Part shown: positions 60,895-64,000 of the stretch, piece by piece
How positions within the stretch are numbered: position 1 is the stretch's first letter
Layout: each line of letters begins with the position of its first letter
Assembly: GCF_003415655.1 (NCBI RefSeq)
Contig: NZ_QRHC01000005.1
Span: forward strand, 186,001-250,000
Direction: 5' to 3'
DNA from: Vibrio maerlii
GTDB lineage: Bacteria; Pseudomonadota; Gammaproteobacteria; Enterobacterales; Vibrionaceae
Length of the DNA stretch: 64,000 bases
Notes under the pieces: model-generated
The model's input: only the letters and a program-made list of their open reading frames with translations
Databases searched by the model: none
What the model was told of the DNA's origin: nothing
Position numbers and translations under genes: made by a program

Positions 60895-61347
60895 TTAGAA
60901 CCAACGCTCAAGCGCTGTGTTATCGAGCTGTCGAAATGCACGGTTTAGAATAGCGGCCAGCTCTTTATAGCGTGGAGACGCTTTAGCAGGCTCTAGTGCA
61001 AAACCGGACTCTGTGATCTTCTGATGCAACTCGCGATACCATGAAGCCAGTGCTGGCGGCAGTTTGGTATTTGAGCGGTTACCCAACCACCACATGCCCT
61101 GAACGGGTAGGCTAATGGCAAACAATGCAGTAACAATAGCCTGCGGCATCGCTTCATAGTTATTAAACGCCATCTGCGTCAATACAGCGATCGCTGCAAT
61201 CGCCGGCATCACCTTGATACCGAATTTGGTCGCCTTGATTATGCGTTGTTCAGGGAATAGAGGATTAAGCTCTCGGCGCACCGGCCAAAGATCCATGTAC
61301 TTTTGCCCATCTTTAAGGCTATGAAACAATCCAACCTTATTTTCCAT
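60895..61347 (-). CDS. yfbV: UPF0208 membrane protein YfbV
   Basis: 150 residues with two central membrane helices (about 44-62 and 68-90). Opens [43 protein letters not shown]. In E. coli YfbV limits MatP-mediated insulation of the Ter macrodomain. It is divergent from ackA here as in E. coli. ATG at 61347; a GTG just before it is possible. Confidence 0.92.
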   Translation of the reverse strand: MENKVGLFHSLKDGQKYMDLWPVRRELNPLFPEQRIIKATKFGIKVMPAIAAIAVLTQMAFNNYEAMPQAIVTALFAISLPVQGMWWLGNRSNTKLPPALASWYRELHQKITESGFALEPAKASPRYKELAAILNRAFRQLDNTALERWF

Positions 61348-61369
61348 CACAGGACCTCACTAAAAAATA

Positions 61370-61385
61370 GTTGAGAAAACTCAAC
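61370..61385. promoter_or_regulatory. FNR-like inverted repeat in the yfbV/ackA region
   Basis: GTTGAG-AAAA-CTCAAC is a perfect inverted repeat whose core TTGAG-N4-CTCAA differs from the FNR consensus TTGAT-N4-ATCAA only at one symmetric pair. It lies 23 bp before the yfbV ATG and about 295 bp before ackA. Tentative. Confidence 0.35.
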
Positions 61386-61678
61386 AAAATCCGCAAAAAA
61401 TTGATAAAAGTTAATATTCTTTCAATTTTTTTTTGTTATCTTGGTCTATTATCGCTATCCTTTGCAGACCCTCAATCTCATTGTTGCTGTTATTTACAAT
61501 TTTGGCAACCATGAGAGTTATCTGCACGGAAAGCAGACGGTTCTCAGCGTAAGCAATGAACTGCTCATATTAATACGGACATTACAGTATTTTTGACCAA
61601 GAAAAAGTGGTGGTTGCAAGCAACTCGTCTACTCTTCTTGTGAACATTTTCATCTAAGTGATTAATAGGTAATCAACC
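61386..61678 (+). other. ackA upstream region
   Basis: About 290 bp, non-coding. Contains AAAAAATTGA / TCAATTTTTT arms at 61395-61431 and AGTTAATATT (61409-61418), which matches an ArcA-type WGTTAATTAW at 8 of 10 positions; ackA-pta is oxygen-regulated in E. coli. The rest is a probable long leader ending in AGGTAATCAACC. Confidence 0.35.
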
Positions 61679-62875
61679 ATGTCAAAGCTAGTTTTAGTTT
61701 TAAACTGCGGTAGTTCTTCTCTTAAGTTCGCGATCGTTGATGCAGACAACGGCGACGAGCATCTAACAGGTCTTGCTGAGTGTCTTCACCTTCCTGAAGC
61801 ACGTATCAAGTGGAAACTTGATGGTAAGCACGAAGCTCAACTTGGTGACGGCGCTGCTCACGATGAAGCTCTATCTTTCATCGTAGAAACTATTCTTGCT
61901 TCTAAGCCAGAGCTTGCAGAGCAACTTGCTGCAATCGGCCACCGTGTTGTACACGGCGGTGAGAAATTCACTAAGTCTGTACTTATCACTGACGAAGTAC
62001 TTAAAGGTATCGAAGACTGTGCAACTCTTGCACCTCTTCACAACCCAGCAGCTATCGTTGGTATCAAAGCAGCTCAAAAAGCGTTCCCTGCGCTTCAGAA
62101 CTCTGCAGTATTTGATACAGCATTCCACCAAACAATGCCTGAAGAAGCGTACCTATACGCACTTCCATACAACCTATACAAAGAGCACGGTATCCGTCGC
62201 TACGGTATGCACGGTACTTCTCACCTATTCATCGCTCGTGAAGTTGCTGAGCGTCTAGGCAAGCCAGTTGAAGAACTAAACATCATCAACTGTCACCTAG
62301 GTAACGGTGCATCTGTATGTGCAATCAAGAACGGTCAATCTGTAGATACTTCTATGGGTCTTACTCCTCTTGAAGGTTTAGTAATGGGTACTCGTTCTGG
62401 TGACATCGATCCTGCGATCATCTTCCACCTACACGACGCTCTAGGTTACTCTGTTGAAGATATCAACAACATGCTAACTAAAGAGTCTGGCCTAATGGGT
62501 CTAACTGAAGTGACTCCTGATTGTCGTTACATCGAAGACAACTTCGGTAAAGAAGACGCAGCGACTCGCGCAATGGACGTAATGACTCGTCGCCTAGCGA
62601 AATACGTTGCTGGTTACACTGCAACTCTAGACGGTCGTCTAGACGCTATCGTATTCACTGGCGGTATCGGTGAGAACGGTGCTCCAATCCGTGAACTAGT
62701 ACTTAACCGTCTAGGTATCTTCGGTATCGAAGTTGATGGTGAAGCTAACCTTAAAGCTCGTTTCGGCGGCGAAGGTGTTATCACTACTGCTGATAGCCGT
62801 ATCCCAGCGATGGTTGTTTCGACTAACGAAGAACTAGTCATTGCTGAAGACACTGCGCGACTAGCAGGTCTTTAA
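61679..62875 (+). CDS. ackA: Acetate kinase
   Basis: 398 residues: [15 protein letters not shown] phosphate motif, [42 protein letters not shown] and [14 protein letters not shown]. It makes ATP and acetate from acetyl phosphate. Strong codon bias, as expected of a highly expressed gene. Paired with pta. Confidence 0.98.
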   Translation: MSKLVLVLNCGSSSLKFAIVDADNGDEHLTGLAECLHLPEARIKWKLDGKHEAQLGDGAAHDEALSFIVETILASKPELAEQLAAIGHRVVHGGEKFTKSVLITDEVLKGIEDCATLAPLHNPAAIVGIKAAQKAFPALQNSAVFDTAFHQTMPEEAYLYALPYNLYKEHGIRRYGMHGTSHLFIAREVAERLGKPVEELNIINCHLGNGASVCAIKNGQSVDTSMGLTPLEGLVMGTRSGDIDPAIIFHLHDALGYSVEDINNMLTKESGLMGLTEVTPDCRYIEDNFGKEDAATRAMDVMTRRLAKYVAGYTATLDGRLDAIVFTGGIGENGAPIRELVLNRLGIFGIEVDGEANLKARFGGEGVITTADSRIPAMVVSTNEELVIAEDTARLAGL

Positions 62876-62880
62876 TAGTT

Positions 62881-62915
62881 AAGTCGGCTGCACCTCGGTG
62901 CAGCCGACTTGTTTT
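62881..62915 (+). terminator. Hairpin between ackA and pta
   Basis: 14-bp arms AAGTCGGCTGCACC / GGTGCAGCCGACTT, then GTTTT. It would end part of the ackA transcripts, lowering pta expression, unless pta has its own promoter. Confidence 0.75.
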
Positions 62916-63042
62916 AGGCGCTAATTTATTTCGCCAATATTTCAGGCTTATCCTATTATTCCTCTTTATTGCCTTTGGCTCACTCTTCTGAGTGGAATAA
63001 CAAGTTAAGCTTCTTTCCCCAATAGCTAAAGGTATTCTACGA

Positions 63043-64000
63043 ATGTCTCGTACTATAATGCTCATCCCTACAAGTGCTGGTGTTGGTCTAACTAGCGCAA
63101 GCATGGGTGTTCTTCGCGCAATGGAGCGCAAAGGTGTTAAGGTTTCTTTCTACAAACCAATCTCTCAACCACGCTCTGGTGGCGACCAACCTGATCTAAC
63201 GTCAACCATCGTTGGCGCTAACAGCGATGTTAAGATCGGCCAACCACTTGCTATGTCTGTTGCTGAAAGCCTAATCGGTAATGACAACATGGACGAGCTA
63301 CTAGAAACAGTGGTAGAGCGTTACAACCAGATCAACAAAGATGCTGACGTAACGCTTATCGAAGGCCTAGTACCAACTCGTAAGCACCCATTTGCTAACC
63401 AAGTGAACGCAGAAATCGCAGCGACACTTGGCGCTGAGATTGTACTAGTTGCAACTCCGGGCACTGACAACCCAGCTCAACTTAAAGAGCGCATCGAAGT
63501 AGCATGTTCTAACTTCGGTGGCACAAAGAACAAAAACATCTCAGGTGTTATCATCAACAAGCTTAACGCACCAGTTGATGAAGCAGGCCGTACTCGCCCT
63601 GACCTATCTGAGATCTTCGACGATTCAGACAGCGCAAAACAAAACGAACTAAAAGTGATGGAGATCTTCAACACCTCTCCTATCCGTGTTCTTGGTTGCG
63701 TGCCATGGAGCATCGAGCTAATCGCAACGCGTGCTGCAGATATGGCTTCTCACCTGAATGCAGAAATCGTTAACGAAGGTGAATTGAACACTCGTCGTAT
63801 CAAGAGCATCACGTTCTGTGCACGTTCACTGCCTCACATGATTGAACACTTCAAGCCAGGTTCACTACTAGTAACTTCGGCTGACCGCCCAGACGTAATC
63901 GTTGCAGCAGCGCTTGCAGCAATGAACGGCGTTGAGATTGGTGCTGTGCTTCTAACGGGTGGTTACGATATCCCTACAGAAATCCAAGATCTAATTAAGC
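63043..64000 (+). CDS. pta: Phosphate acetyltransferase, N-terminal part (runs off window)
   Basis: 319 residues are visible and open to the window end. Opens [22 protein letters not shown] with an N-terminal BioD-like P-loop-fold domain (about 1-200), then the start of the DRTGG domain. This is the long Pta form, whose catalytic PTA domain lies beyond the window. It interconverts acetyl-CoA and acetyl phosphate. AAAGG before the ATG at 63043. Confidence 0.96.
   Translation, partial: MSRTIMLIPTSAGVGLTSASMGVLRAMERKGVKVSFYKPISQPRSGGDQPDLTSTIVGANSDVKIGQPLAMSVAESLIGNDNMDELLETVVERYNQINKDADVTLIEGLVPTRKHPFANQVNAEIAATLGAEIVLVATPGTDNPAQLKERIEVACSNFGGTKNKNISGVIINKLNAPVDEAGRTRPDLSEIFDDSDSAKQNELKVMEIFNTSPIRVLGCVPWSIELIATRAADMASHLNAEIVNEGELNTRRIKSITFCARSLPHMIEHFKPGSLLVTSADRPDVIVAAALAAMNGVEIGAVLLTGGYDIPTEIQDLIK

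Overview
This window reads as ordinary chromosome of a marine gammaproteobacterium, almost certainly a Vibrio (larger chromosome). The protein sequences, the Vibrio-type FadR with an internal insertion, and the gene orders lrp-ftsK-lolA-rarA-serS, cmk-rpsA-ihfB-lapA-lapB-pyrF, fadR/nhaB-dsbB and yfbV/ackA-pta all point that way. I saw no tRNA, rRNA, CRISPR array, insertion sequence or prophage. Species assignment is not possible from sequence reading alone.

Region by region. 1-700: the start of an SDR/NTF2-like operon reading leftwards, behind two palindromic operators. 800-4.8 kb: htpX, a sucrose-phosphorylase-family gene and a secreted GDSL hydrolase. 5.1-9.1 kb: nitrate assimilation (nasA, ybiB) behind a sigma-54 promoter, an NtrC-type site and a leader terminator. 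9.1-18.6 kb: accessory genes, namely a HAD phosphatase, lipocalin Blc, a DUF2780 lipoprotein, Hsp70-like YegD with an RRF-like protein, a LysE exporter with an Lrp-type regulator, a TPR-GAF-GGDEF cyclase, a leucine-rich-repeat protein kinase, a YjbR/MmcQ protein and a 53-residue protein. 18.7-23.8 kb: the divergent biotin locus bioBFCD/bioA. 23.9-26.1 kb: tyrosine phosphatase, cobalamin adenosyltransferase and pyrF, separated by a striking octamer array. 26.2-41.4 kb: housekeeping genes for LPS control, translation, DNA architecture, chromosome segregation, Lrp and alanine dehydrogenase. 41.6-47.8 kb: a chemoreceptor, a METTL25-like methyltransferase, cysB, an unknown membrane-anchored protein and miaE. 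48-53.3 kb: the SOS mutagenesis cassette imuA-imuB-dnaE2 behind a LexA box. 53.4-64 kb: fadR, nhaB, dsbB, a SEC-C protein, dusC, malZ, yfbV, ackA and the start of pta.

Several genes work together: NasA supplies nitrite for assimilation under apparent nitrogen control; BioC, F, A, D and B complete biotin synthesis under BirA; LapA and LapB tune LPS; ImuA, ImuB and DnaE2 form a damage-induced translesion polymerase; AckA and Pta interconvert acetate and acetyl-CoA.

The least explained DNA is a family of CTAG-containing tandem repeats: a heptamer array at 1804-1852 and octamer arrays at 25113-25248 and 47787-47818. Both octamer arrays start at a stop codon and lead into nearly the same terminator hairpin, which suggests a dispersed array-plus-terminator cassette. 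In phase with any frame, these arrays place a UAG in all six reading frames. Most start codons given here were adjusted from the longest open frame using ribosome-binding sites and recalled family N-termini.
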